Part shown: in pieces, positions 22,730 to 32,479 of the stretch
Layout of the letters: every line of letters starts with the position of its first letter
Numbering within the stretch: the first letter of the stretch is position 1
Assembly (NCBI GenBank): GCA_032716605.1
Contig: CM064495.1
Location: forward strand, 25,327,760-25,391,759
Reading direction: 5' to 3'
Length of the DNA stretch: 64,000 nucleotides
Source: Paralithodes platypus
Taxonomy: Eukaryota > Arthropoda > Malacostraca > Decapoda > Lithodidae
Translations under genes and position numbers: made by a program
The notes under the pieces: generated by a model
What the model was told of the DNA's origin: nothing
Database searches by the model: none
The model's input: only the letters and a program-made list of their open reading frames with translations

Positions 22730-23692
22730 TCATATTGTAGCAGGTCTTGTTCTCAGTGATGTCTTGCAAAGGGATGGGTGGTGGTATTTGCAGGTTTCAC
22801 CAAATCTACATTTTCCATGACTGGTTATGTTGTTGCAAATTTTGGGATGAGCAAATCTACATGAATTCCCATTATATTCGCCCTTTTGACCAAAGTAGCA
22901 CCTTCTTTCCAGATAATATCTGCACACTGGTGTAGACAACCCCAGTAGGTGTGGCTGGGGCTGCAAGGGATTATGTGGTGAGCCAAGTGTGGTTGTGGGT
23001 GATAGTGGGCTTGGTGTATGGGTGGGTGAGGCCTGCAGGGGGGTGGAGTTACGGGTCGGTTGTAGGTGGGCAGGTGGCAGTGGTGAGGGGGGAGACGATG
23101 TGGAAGGGGAGCCTGATATGGGGGCTTGTTGCATCCTACGTTCATCCTGCAATTGTATTTGATCAACAGCAGTAGGGTGGTCAATGGCCATAGATGGGAT
23201 TAATGTGGGTGTTTTCTGGGTCTGGGGAGGTGTGGGGAGATGTGCGGCAGGGTTTGTGTATATGTAGGGTGCGAAAGGTTGTTGTTCGGCAGGCGATGTG
23301 TGTTGATGTGCAGGAGGCAATGTGGGCATTATCATGGGAAGGTGTGCGTGTGTGGGTTGTGATATTTGTATGGGCCCTGAGGCCCCAATAGTTCCCCATT
23401 TTCTGTGAAAGGTAGCTATGTCTTGGCTATATTTCAGTCTATCTTGTACTTCTGTATTTTCTACAGTCTGTATGACTTGCCATGTGATATCGAAACAACT
23501 ATCGCAGAAATGGAGGTTCTTCCCTCTTGTATTGTACGCCTCATTTATTGGTGTCAATCCTATGCAAATCCAGTGGTATGGTTGCTTGCATATCCGACAT
23601 GCGGTGCCTTCATGCATGTGTATATTCATCTTACAACTCGTACAGTTGTCTCTGGTAAACATTTTTGTTTGTTTTTGTTTTTGTTTTTCCAC
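22730..23692 (-). CDS. LINE ORF1 with PHD-like and CCCH zinc fingers
   Basis: 320-residue ORF1 protein of the CR1-like LINE. The N-terminus has a PHD-like Cys/His pattern: CTSCKMNIHMH, CRICKQPYHWIC and FCDSC. The middle (~residues 110-230) is rich in Pro, Gln, His and Thr and probably disordered. The C-terminus has two CCCH fingers, C-x7-C-x12-C-x3-H (CRYYLERRC to CRFAH) and C-x8-C-x5-C-x3-H (CNNITSHGKC to CKYHH), a type that usually binds RNA. ORF1 proteins package LINE RNA; PHD-type ORF1s are known in CR1 elements, whereas the paired CCCH fingers are less familiar to me. The frame is intact. Confidence 0.8.
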   Translation of the reverse strand: MEKQKQKQTKMFTRDNCTSCKMNIHMHEGTACRICKQPYHWICIGLTPINEAYNTRGKNLHFCDSCFDITWQVIQTVENTEVQDRLKYSQDIATFHRKWGTIGASGPIQISQPTHAHLPMIMPTLPPAHQHTSPAEQQPFAPYIYTNPAAHLPTPPQTQKTPTLIPSMAIDHPTAVDQIQLQDERRMQQAPISGSPSTSSPPSPLPPAHLQPTRNSTPLQASPTHTPSPLSPTTTLGSPHNPLQPQPHLLGLSTPVCRYYLERRCYFGQKGEYNGNSCRFAHPKICNNITSHGKCRFGETCKYHHPSLCKTSLRTRPATI

Positions 23693-23795
23693 CCGCCCTT
23701 ACATGGGGGAGAGAGAGAGAGAGAGGGGGGGGGGGGGGGCTTGGAGGACAAGGAGGTGTTTGTTACGCGGTTTGTGGGGGGGGGGGGGAGTGCCA
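23690..23795. repeat. GA microsatellite and G homopolymers
   Basis: A (GA)n tract near 23708-23728 followed by G runs of 12 or more at ~23729 and ~23775. Such tracts are unstable and error-prone in assembly. They lie just 5' of the LINE ORF1. Confidence 0.8.
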
Positions 23796-23830
23796 CTCGT
23801 TTACCCTCGTTATGTTTAAACTTTAAGTAA

Positions 23831-24284
23831 CTTTAAGTAACACTTTCAATAATTATCTTATGAAACAGAATTCTCACTGCCCTAACCACTTTTCCCGTTT
23901 TTGGTCGACTGTTTAGCGGAATATACGGCACTCTAGGAAAATAACGAACTTTCCAGGCTACCTATATATAGTATCTATTTTAATTTTCATATTTTACCTA
24001 TCAACTTGATTCAACACTGCTCAGGTTCGAATTTTCACCACATTTGGTTGTGTGGGAGATCTTTCTCTCCAATAACGTCACTACTAACCTGCGATATGGT
24101 CGAGAAATAATCTGCACTGATTTAATTTGTTTACTTATATATATATTGTTTTTCTCTGTTTGCTATTATTTACGATTTTTGTTTTGTCGGTACCCTTTCC
24201 TGTCGAGGTTAAGTTTCGCTTTTGGTAAAATCGTATAGGGGGAGGGGAGGGGACGTGTCCAGGAGAGCGAGGGGATATATGTGT
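23831..24284. other. Unassigned AT-rich sequence
   Basis: Between the CR1-like LINE and DIRS fragment E. It begins with TTTAAGTAACTTTAAGTAAC and ends GGGGAGGGGACGTGTCC. I see no gene, known repeat or terminal structure. It may be LINE 5' leader or a remnant of another insertion. Confidence 0.4.
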
Positions 24285-25763
24285 ATTTATTAGTGGCCCC
24301 TCCATCATTGACGAACATGCCTATTACATAAGGCATCCTCTTCAAACACTAATCCGCCGTAGTTTGAATCTACCGCGCAGAGCATTTAAAATCTGAGGAG
24401 CCTTCATCATGAGCGCACGCGACCTCACTCATGGCTTCAGTCATTATGAATTAGGTTCTCACTACGAAAAAACTTCGTAAAAAAATAAAAACAAAAAGAA
24501 AATAAGAATAACTATCCAATAAGCTTTCCATCATATCGTGGATGTACTTGTGTGGATCTTTGACCAGACGCTGATTCAGGCGTCATTCTTCCTTCACTGA
24601 CATATCAAGTAAACCAAAATCCTTAATACATCAACGAATGGGAAGGGGACGGTCGGGAGGGCCCCAGTCGTCAATGATTACGGGGCCACTACTAAATATG
24701 CAAACCAGGTGTGGGCTCCATATATGGTAAAGGATATAGAAGCAGTGGAGAAAGTGCAGAGGAGAGCTAGCAAGCTGGTACCAACGTTGAAGAACGCGGG
24801 CTATGAGCAGAGGTTGAGGACACTGGGGCTTCCGACACTGGCATATAGGAGAAAGAGAGGGGATATGATAGAGACTTTTAAGATAGTGTCAGGAAAGTAC
24901 GATGAGGATGTGTGTGAAGGTATCTTCTTGATGCGGGAGGGAACAAGAACGAGAGGACACTCTAAGAAAATTTACAAAGAAAGAAATAGGCTTGAGAAGG
25001 CAAAGAACTCATTTTGTGATAGAGTGGTAAATGAGTGGAACGCACTGCCCAGTATGTAGTCGATTCCGAATCAATAAGGGAGTTTGAAAGTAATCTTGAT
25101 AAAGCATGGGGAAGACAAGATTTGAAGTTTGATTATAAAACAAAAATACAGAATAGTAAAAATGTTGCGTCTGCTACCGCCGCCGCCAACACCGTGAACG
25201 ACCGCAGCAGTGCAAGTACTGGTACTGAGCTGGATACACAGGCATAGTTTGCCTTTTTCCAGAGGATCTACTGTAAGAAACTGTAAGAAATATTAGGTTT
25301 TCTTTATCTCCCTACAGGAGTCAAACCTATAATTTATTAGTGGCCCCTCCATCATTGACGAACATGCCTGATTTCTAAGACTGGAGGGGGACATTCGTAA
25401 TCATATCATAACTCTAGCAAAGCAGATAATCAAACAACCACATAGTATTCTTACTTTGAAAAAATATATTTAATTACGGCGCAGACCATATAAATACAAA
25501 AAAGGGGGTTCAAGCAGGTGCGTGCTTCAAAGAAGCCTGCTTGACAAAAAAGGGGGGTAACTCTGGAGATTCTGTGAACAGATCTGTAGTTACCAAGGCA
25601 CCCCACTCAACGAGTGGTGACAAAAAATAACAAGTTATACGCTTACATGTGCACATAATAAACCCCATAATATTCGTGAAAAATAATTTGCAAAAAATCT
25701 CCACTGTTTAATACTAAATTGCTTTCACAGCTAAAACTACTATAACAATTCCATTGTTTTGTT
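24285..25763 (-). mobile_element. DIRS family 1 fragment, copy E (3' part only)
   Basis: Minus-strand 3' portion of a family 1 element: right terminal repeat (24285-24590), ICR (about 24675-24699 and 25288-25375) and 3' untranslated region to ~25763, where similarity stops. No coding sequence remains. The right end at 24285 has the left-type terminus (TTATTAGTGGCCCCTCC) in place of the TAGTAGTGGCCCCGTAATC extension seen at the right ends of copies B and C. The ICR is split by a LINE fragment at 24700-25287. Confidence 0.82.
24700..25287 (+). mobile_element. 5'-truncated CR1-like LINE fragment, 6-bp target duplication
   Basis: Encodes the C-terminal part of a LINE RT: VWAPYMVKDIEAVEKVQRRASKLVP, read as VWAPY, VEKVQRRASK and LRTLGLPTLAYRRKRGDMI motifs, then VVDSESIREFESNLDKAW after a one-base frameshift near 25055. 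The 3' end carries two CTGTAAGAAA repeats. The insertion is flanked by AAATAT (24694-24699 and 25288-25293), consistent with target-primed insertion into the ICR of DIRS copy E. The catalytic core of the RT is missing because of the 5' truncation. Confidence 0.82.
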
Positions 25764-26179
25764 TATGGTCTTTGCGGTCACCGAGGGTATTTTGTTTACA
25801 GCATACGTCCTGTTCCCAGGCTAAAAGTTAAAAGTTCCCCTGACTTTAATTCTCTGTATTATACTTTCCTAGTATATTTACGTGATATACGATGTTCACT
25901 ATCACTTTTAACTTAGGCTTCCTATTTTCCCATAGCCCTGTTTGATTTCATAGGACTATATAGCTAACACTTTGCTTTGGGACGTAACGTTTTTTTCTTT
26001 CCCTTCTTCTTTCCACCCGCCTTATGGGCCTGCCCTAGGCCTGTCCTAGACCAGCGCCGTGGCACTGCTGTAGGAGTTAACAGATTTTTTCTCCAAAACG
26101 CGTATATCTCTCCAGATATTTTATCAATCGATTTTGCACTTCACAGGACCGCGACACTACGTTTGTTTTTCCTGGCCGA
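25764..26179. other. Unassigned sequence before the DIRS family 2 recombinase
   Basis: Between DIRS fragment E and the point where the family 2 recombinase resumes. No gene, tandem repeat or terminal structure recognised. It belongs to the 6.7-kb insertion block, not to DIRS family 2. Confidence 0.4.
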
Positions 26180-27090
26180 CTTCTCCTTGGGGAACTTACG
26201 GGTCCCGCTGGAGGTCTTTTACTAGGTGGTTACAGGACACTCGCCAGACAGTTGGCTCTCCTTCCCTCGTCCTCCACTCCTTGTTTCACCTCTTCCGTAC
26301 ACGTCACTTTCACGTCGACGCTATACGTACCCACTTGTCTGCCGTCCGGGGGGTCTTTGAGTCCGTCGCTGGGCTGGTCGTTCCGCCGCAGGAGCTGGAT
26401 TCCTTCATGACGGCTGCCTTCCGGGAACGCCCGCCTCCGCGCCAGGTCCCTCCACAGTGGGATCTGGGGCGGGCTCTGGACCTTCTGGCTTCACCCGCGT
26501 ATACACGGGCCGCTACACCGGTTCCGTTGCTCGGGCGTACACTCTTCCTTGTCGCTCTGACCACTGGGGATCGGGTGTCTGCACTAGCGGCATTGTCACG
26601 GCCCCGGGACTGCGTGCGATTCTCCCGGTCCTTGCATGGCGTCACGTTCGCCTCCTCCCCTCATTTTGTTGCCACGAATGAGAGGGAGACCCACGTTTTC
26701 CAGCCTTTCACCGTCCAGGCTTTCCAGCGTGGGCATACTCGCCATGTGTTGTGCCCGGTGTCAGCCTTGCACTCCTCTGTTGCGTCTGTGGCGCCGCCTT
26801 CGGGTACTGCTGTGTGGGTGTCTCCTCGGACAGGTGGGAGGCTCTCGCAGGTGCAGATGGGACGCCACATTTGTCGGACCATTCGTGCCAGTAACCCTGT
26901 TTGTAGGGGTTCTGCGCACGATGTGCGATCCTTTGCTGCCTCCTTCCGGTTCCTGCAGAGTCGCTCCTTACCTGACATCGCCTCAGCGGTTTTGTGGTCT
27001 TCTATCAATTCCTTCATCTCCTCCTACCTCTCCATGTCCAGTGTTCGACCCCCTCGGCCGGTGATGGCTCTCGGGGGTCGTGTTTCCTAG
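26180..27090 (+). pseudogene. Tyrosine recombinase of DIRS family 2, catalytic part
   Basis: Continues the recombinase begun at 19384. Motifs are TYGSRWRSFTRWLQ, FRERPPPRQVPPQWDLGRAL (compare FKLRPPPRQLMPTWSLDKAL in family 1), VALTTGDRVSALAAL (first catalytic Arg), SAHDVRSFAASFRFL (HxxR) and LWSSINSFISSYLSMS with the nucleophilic Tyr. All four catalytic positions I can identify are kept and the frame is open to a stop at 27088-27090. The N-terminus is 6.7 kb away across the LINE and DIRS insertions, so no full protein can form. Confidence 0.86.
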
Positions 27091-27527
27091 TGCTCTGGCG
27101 AAGATACCTGGTCTCCCCCCCTTGTCCCTCGTTCTTTTCCTTTGTTTTTTTTTTACAAAGGGGGGGGGGGGGGAGTACGGGTTTGCAACACTTGATTGCA
27201 AGTTTGGGATTATGTATTGTTACAGTACATAAGTGTTTTTGCCACATTGAAAATTGTGTTTTGTTATTGTGTTCAATGTTTTTGTTGGTTTTAGAAGAAA
27301 AGGGATTTTGGGTACAGTACCTATTTGGTTTAAGACAAGTCTATGTTTTTGCATTACTATGAATGACGGGCATGTGTTAAAACTGTTCTTTTTAGCTACT
27401 CCTCAGTTTTTCACTCTTTTATTAAACTCTCTTGTTTAAATTGTGTCTTTGTCATTCATAATTTTGTTTTATGCATTGTTTTTTTTGGTATGTTGGGCTT
27501 GGATGTCCTCCTCCTATTTGTTATGCA
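27091..27527 (+). other. 3' untranslated region of DIRS family 2
   Basis: Non-coding stretch between the recombinase stop and the ICR. It contains a T run and G run near 27146-27173 and AT-rich sequence. No gene. Confidence 0.6.
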
Positions 27528-27640
27528 GCCTTGATGTTGGATTTGCCAAGACTACTAACAAATTGGGAGGTTTGACATACCTCCCAACCTACCAAATAGG
27601 AAAACCTACTATTTGGTAGTAGTCTTGGAAAATCCAACGT
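27528..27640 (+). repeat. Internal complementary region (ICR) of DIRS family 2
   Basis: The reverse complement of this block reads as the element's right end (AGACTACTACYAAATAGTAG, TTGGGAGGTAYGTCAAACC) joined directly to its left end (TTGTTAGTAGTCTTGGC). This is the circle-junction arrangement expected of a DIRS ICR. It contains a small inverted motif, CTACCAAATAGG and CCTACTATTTGGTAG. Confidence 0.87.
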
Positions 27641-27703
27641 ACATAATACCCTCCCTCACGCCGGACCCCTGCCCATCCGTGTTCTTCTGCTGACGTGAGA
27701 TGT

Positions 27704-28010
27704 GATGACAAGAGAGGGTCGCTCATGCGCACGTTCGACAGGGATCTGCACATGACGGAACACGGGATGGGCCTTAAGCGGTAACTAAGGTAAACCCCTT
27801 TTTCTTCTCTTCTATGCTTTTTTCACCTTCGGTGGTAGTTTTGGTTAATGTACAACGTCTCCTAGAGCAAGATAAGGAGTAGACTCTAGACTTTTTCTTT
27901 TTAACCGCGGTTGGAATGACGACATAGCAGTCAAAATAGACAAGTCGTCATTGCAATTAGGTTAATAGCCTTGACGTTGGATTTTCCAAGACTACTACTA
28001 AATAGTAGGT
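27704..28010 (+). repeat. Right inverted terminal repeat of DIRS family 2
   Basis: Inverse complement of 13371-13663 with few differences. It is followed by a ~40-bp right-only extension (ACTAAATAGTAGG to AAACCTCCCA) ending near 28051, where unrelated LINE sequence begins. Confidence 0.87.
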
Positions 28011-28330
28011 TTTCCTATTTGGTAGGTTGGGAGGTACGTCAAACCTCCCAATGCTTAGCATAGTACTAGAGATAACTAAATTTTAACAAAGTCCCGAGTA
28101 AAACCTCATTCACTCAGTATTACTGATAATGTTTATACTCATTCAGAGTGGGCAAAAAGGTGCACTACACTTTCCAATCCTAAATTATGGTACAGTACAA
28201 TGTTGTAGGATTATTCCTACCTTTTATTAGAACAGTATTTTATTTTATACTAGTCCACTGGGCCTAGGCCCTCTCAAGGCTAGTGGTGGAGGAGGTGGTA
28301 AAGAGTTTAAAGTCACGTATATGTCAGTAG

Positions 28331-29019
28331 TTATATGTCATTGTATAAATTTATAGCTCTCAGGAAGTGACGAATAGGGGTGAAATTGAAAGAGTCTGAG
28401 TCAGAGAGGATGCCATGTAATGAGGTGTTCAGCAAGAATCTCCGTCTTTCAGATGCATAGACGGGACAAATACAAAGAAAGTGAAAAACAGTCAATGATG
28501 TATGGCAATGTTGGCATTCAGGTGGTTGACCACGAGGGGTGGGCATCAGGTAACCATGTGTGAGGCGTGTGTGGCCTAAACATAATCTAGTTAATAGGGT
28601 TTGGTCTGCGCGTGAACCATTAATTGAAGAGGGCCACAAGTGTATGTCATCCTTGTCATCAGTGGAGCGAAGGTGGCCAGTTAATGGTTGCGCTCTCCAC
28701 TCAACTCGCCAAGCATCATAAACATGGCGACGGAGGACAGGGAGCATATCCTCCGAACGCAGTAAAGTAGTAGAGGGTGTACCATGACACGCTTGCTTAG
28801 CGAGGAAGTCTGCACGCTCATTCCCGGGAATTCCTACATGCGCGGGGATCCAGCACAGTGTGATGGAACGATTAGCGCACTGTAATTTGTGTATTGTGTG
28901 GATGATAGTCTTGACCAATGGGTCCTTGGGGGCAAATACACATAAGGCTTGCAGTGCACTCTTTGAGTCACTACAGATAACGACCTGTGGAGAGTTCCTC
29001 GACAATGAAGAGATGGTGC
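28331..29019 (-). pseudogene. I-like LINE RNase H, C-terminal part of ORF2
   Basis: RNase H domain second half: QVVICSDSKSALQAL (catalytic Asp) and CWIPAHVGIPGNERADFLAK (His and Asp). The tail has the ADQTLLTRLCLGHTRLTHGYL motif and a CQHCHTSLTVFHFLCICPVY Cys/His segment common in I/R1-type LINEs. The first half of the domain (YTDGSK and TAELWAIQGAL) lies beyond the piggyBac-derived insertion at 29024-29975. RNase H removes the RNA strand during cDNA synthesis. Confidence 0.88.
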
Positions 29020-29023
29020 TTAA

Positions 29024-29975
29024 CCCTTCCTCCCCGGGTGTCCGTGGGAAAGGACACCACGATGTATCAATGGGAAGATATTATTGGGATGGAATTTGTG
29101 CTGTACCTGGTATCAGTGCATTACCACAAGCCCACCGAAACGTCAATAAAATACCCTCATTGTTCCCTGATTAAATAGCACTGTATGAATATTCCCATAT
29201 TCAAAATATGCTATAGGGGTGCAATGCCTGGTGAGTTATCGGCTCAACAGGTGGCGTTGTATGTGTGTAAGTGTGAGAGTCCGAGTGTAGGGGGTGAGAC
29301 AGTGAAGCACGGGAACGAGGTGGCTTCAGAGATGGGGTCGTTTCGGGCCATGAGTGAGCACCGTGCCTCATGTGAAGGCAAGATGGCAGGTGCTCGTTGT
29401 ACTCTACGTGCTTCACATGTCTCACTCCCTAGACTAGAACAAGACCTCACGGGCTTCACTGTTCATTGTAAAGCGGTGAATGTTAAGGCTCTCAGCCTAT
29501 GCCCGAGAGGAAGTAAGTTGGAATATAGAAAAAAAAAAAAAAAGTGCCCGGGTGTCCTTTCAGGAGATAGTAAGCTTGAAAGCCTATTCAGCTTGGTCTG
29601 AACGCCGTGCGTCCGACGCATGTAAACAAAGCCGATCGTTGCGTCACCGCACCTCCGAAAACAAGAAGGAGAAGACTCGTTTGTTATTGTATGTCTGTAT
29701 GTCGTTGTTTCAGTAGTGAAAAGATCGTCGTATTGCTAACATCGCCTGAAAATGCTCTCCACTGAAATCATCATCACAACTGAACCAGTTGACTTAGAGA
29801 GCTCTACTCAATGCCAGTCTACAGATTGGAAACCGCACTACATTTATAGATGCGTGGGAAATTTCTAGCAGTTAAAATTTAAAAAAAATACGGTAGCCTA
29901 GGCCTAGACGTTTTTCGGCCAGATCGCCCGGGTAGCCCACCCTGTCCTTTGGAGATACAGCCCGGGCCAGGAGGG
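29024..29975. mobile_element. Non-autonomous piggyBac derivative, 952 bp, TTAA duplication
   Basis: Inserted in the LINE RNase H coding sequence between TTAA at 29020-29023 and 29976-29979. One end (inverted) reads CCCTCCTGGCCCGGGC, then CTCCAAAGGAC and CGGGCGATCTGGCCGAA, matching the left end of the piggyBac at 48359. The other end, CCCTTCCTCCCCGGGTGTCC with AAAGGACACCACGA, matches the piggyBac right end near 60755. It also shares the GAACCAGTTGACTTAGAGAGC block. It has an A run at 29529-29543 and no transposase, so it looks like a deletion derivative of the same family. Confidence 0.88.
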
Positions 29976-31516
29976 TTAAAGCACCTTGAATAGCCCATAA
30001 TTCAGCAGTGAAAACCGTGGAGTGATGGTGTAAGGTACTTTGATACAAGCCATGGTCTGAGACCGCAGCGCAACCCCCGGCATCCGCATTTTTCGAGCCA
30101 TCGGTGTAAATGAAAACAGCCGGGATGTGATCATCAAGATGTTGTAAAGCGAGATGTCGACATTGAGAGGGGGCTTGGGCATCAAGTTGATCCGCTAAGT
30201 GAAAGCAAACTGTAGGGTGTTTTAGGGTCCACGGAGTGATGTGACTAGGAGGGGGAGTTATGGGAGGAACGGTGATACTGTAAGTGGAGAGCAATTGGCG
30301 AGACAATATTGGGAATGACACTGGAATGGTTGTACGATAGTTATCTGTGGAATGGAATAGTTCTAGTAGAGTTGGGTCATGACGGAGGCGAACAGCCATA
30401 CGCATGAGGACTAATCGACGGTGGTAGGCTAGAGGTAAGGTCCCAGCCTCACATAGGATATTGGAGACACGAGAGGAACGGAATGCCCCCGAGCTAATGC
30501 GGATGCCCAAATGGTGTACGCTGTCGAGGGTTCCTAATGTGGAAGCAGAGGCCGTGCCATAGACAGGGCTACCATAATCTAGGGCTGAGAGGATGGTAGC
30601 TCTGTAGAACAGTAAAAGCGTAGCGCAATCTGCGCCCCAATGGACTCTTGCGACTGTTTTCAGAACATTCATTCTCTGGAGGCAACGTGCCTTTAAGCAG
30701 GCAATGTGACTCTTCCAATTGAGGTGAGTATCAAAGATTAAACCAAGGAACCTGGTATGTGGAAGGATCTGAATATTAGAATTTCCCATGGTGAGAGTAA
30801 TGGACTGTTTACGTAAATGTCGAACATTTCTATAGAATACAACGGCGTTAGTCTTTTCAGCAGAAAATTGAAAACCAGCAGTGGATGCCCAAGAGTGGAT
30901 GGATTTTAGAGCAATGTTGAGACGCCGTTGTATGTGAGTATGGGAGAAGTATAATATACAGTATTGCGAAGTCGTCCACATACAAGCTATACGATATTTC
31001 AGGTGGGAGGCTGCGAATGACACTACAGTATTGATCGCCATAATAATGAGTAAGCTGCTAAGGGCACATCCTTGTGGTATTCCATTAATTTGTGACATAA
31101 TGTCCGATAGGAGACCATTATTTTTGACCTGGAATGTACGGTTAGAGAGAAAATGTTGTAAAAAGCAGGGAAGAGGACCCCGCATGCCAGAATCGTGTAC
31201 ATTTTTTTAAATCCTGTATCTCCATGTTGTGTCATAAGCCTTAGCAATGTCAAAAAATATTGCCACTGTGGGTTGGTTCTTGGAGAACCCATCACGTATT
31301 TGGTGTTCAAGGCGAATAAGTGAGTGCAGTGTAGAACGGCCAGGGTGGGAACCATTCTGATATGTGACTCAGCGTAATGTAAAAGTCGAGGATTGATAAT
31401 TTTTTCCATTAATTTGCAGAGGCATGAGGTAAGTACAATCGGTCTGTAATTTGAAGGAAGACTATGATCTTTTCCAGGCTTCGGTACGGGTATAGTGTAA
31501 GCATGCCGCCAAGACG
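29976..31516 (-). pseudogene. I-like LINE RT and RNase H start (ORF2), frameshifted
   Basis: RT motifs are IPVPKPGKDHSLPSNYRPI, GIPQGCALSSLL (motif B), and a YVDD box that is present only in another frame just after a frameshift near 30985. The thumb region is FSAEKTNAVVF and HTRFLGLIFDTHLNWKSHI. RNase H begins VFIYTDGSKNADAGG (catalytic Asp) and TVFTAELWAIQGAL (catalytic Glu), then the piggyBac derivative interrupts. At least two frameshifts (near 31190 and 30985) disable it. Confidence 0.85.
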
Positions 31517-31735
31517 GTTGTTGTTGTTGTTGTTGTTCCCCAAGCTGCCTGGCCGAACAGCCCCAAGTCCCCGAGCAAGGCCAAGGCCATAACCGAGCAC
31601 CCCCACAGAACCCTCCCTGCCGACCACAATAAAGCCTGGGTGACCGAAGCCACTCCATGGCGGGGAGCTGAGGAGGGTGCGGAAACGCCCGGGAAACCAA
31701 AGCCCCACCCAGGGCCCTGTGCCCCTCAGCAATTA
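31517..31735 (-). mobile_element. Short (AAC)n-tailed insertion, SINE-like
   Basis: A GC-rich ~220-bp segment on the minus strand ending in a (AAC)7 tail (GTT repeat at 31517-31537), sitting exactly where LINE ORF2 sequence breaks. The endonuclease frame stops just upstream and the RT resumes with SWRHAYTIPVPKPG directly after the tail. About 250 residues of ORF2 are missing at this site. The tail and size suggest a SINE, but I recognise no promoter boxes or target duplication. Confidence 0.45.
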
Positions 31736-32468
31736 TGAAGAGAAACTTGAGGGGCAAAGGAAAAATAAGACGTCCAATCGGCTTTAGAAAGATTATAACT
31801 TGATAGTTGAGTGGAGGATGCAGGGCACAAATACTTAAGGAGTATAGGGTAGTGGTCGCTGGAGAAGCGATCCTGTAAAACTGACCAGTCAAATAGGGGA
31901 GCTGCGTCATCCGAGGCAAAGGAAAGATCGACAGCGGAAAATGTACAGTGGGTAGCAGATCTGTAGGTGGGGGTGTCCAAGTTGAGACAACAAAGAGTAG
32001 AATTAAGGAGATATTTTTCAATTTTATCGCCTGGGGTGTCTGTGTTTGGGTTGCCCCAAAGGGGAGAGTGTGCGTTAAAGTCGCCCAGAATAAGGTACGG
32101 TGGGGTCAGTTGTTGTACTATTTGATGAAGGTCTGAAGTATTGTAATGACAGGAGGGTTGATTGTAGGAGGAGCAAACAGTCAAGGAAGGAAGGTTTGAT
32201 AATGAAATGGAGACAGCAGTTGTTTGAAAAGGGTTGGGGTCAAGGGTGACAGGAACAAATACACACTTATAGTGCACAAGGATGGCCGTTCGGAGATGTG
32301 AAGGGGTTATAGGGGAGCTAGCAGCAACAGTATAATGCCTGGGGGGGGACAACAAAATTGCCTACATGTTGGAGGCAAATGCATAATGGTGAATATAATT
32401 TAAGTAATCGTTGTAATTCTCCCATACGGAGGCGAGTTTGGTATCCGTTTATATTCCATTGCAAAATG
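31736..32468 (-). pseudogene. I-like LINE endonuclease (ORF2 N-terminus), frameshifted
   Basis: APE endonuclease pieces: NILQWNINGYQTR (N motif) and LYSPLCICLQ, where the usual catalytic Glu (LQE) reads LQH, then after a frameshift TVCSSYNQPS, PPYLILGDFNAHSPLWG (GDFN), TYRSATHCTFSAVDLSFAS and DRFSSDHYPILLKY (SDH). The His in place of Glu may be a mutation or result from the nearby frame change. The start of ORF2 lies at the junction with DIRS B. Confidence 0.82.
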
Positions 32469-32479
32469 TTATATTTATT

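Larger units (their letters stand above)
19466..23830 (-). mobile_element. CR1-like non-LTR retrotransposon inserted in DIRS family 2
   Basis: A LINE on the minus strand with ORF1 (22730-23692) and an ORF2 encoding endonuclease and RT (19503-22533, three frames). Its 3' end carries two short repeats of ATCCAAAGGT followed by AAGGT at about 19466-19490, a tandem-repeat tail typical of CR1-type elements. It lies in the recombinase gene of DIRS family 2. The 5' boundary is unclear; I place it near 23830 after the G-rich and GA-rich tracts. ORF2 frameshifts make it inactive. Confidence 0.82.
13370..28051 (+). mobile_element. DIRS family 2 retrotransposon, degenerate and interrupted
   Basis: A second, GC-rich DIRS family on the plus strand. 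The left inverted terminal repeat is at 13371-13663, then gag remnants (15046-17460), RT/RNase H remnants (17600-19355) and a tyrosine recombinase split between 19384-19465 and 26180-27090. The ICR is at 27528-27640 and the right terminal repeat at 27704-28010, with the right extension ending near 28051. The ICR again equals the inverse of right end joined to left end. Without the 6.7-kb insertion in the recombinase the element would be ~8 kb. Nonsense codons, frameshifts and lost RT catalytic residues show it is dead. Confidence 0.88.

Noticed and set aside
22951..23399. Plus-strand frames rich in Val, Gly and Trp
   Set aside because: Antisense of the Pro/His/Thr-rich linker of the LINE ORF1.
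31409..31732. 107-codon frame with a poly-Asn tract
   Set aside because: Poly-Asn comes from the (AAC)n tail of the insert; the remainder mixes insert and LINE sequence in a wrong frame.
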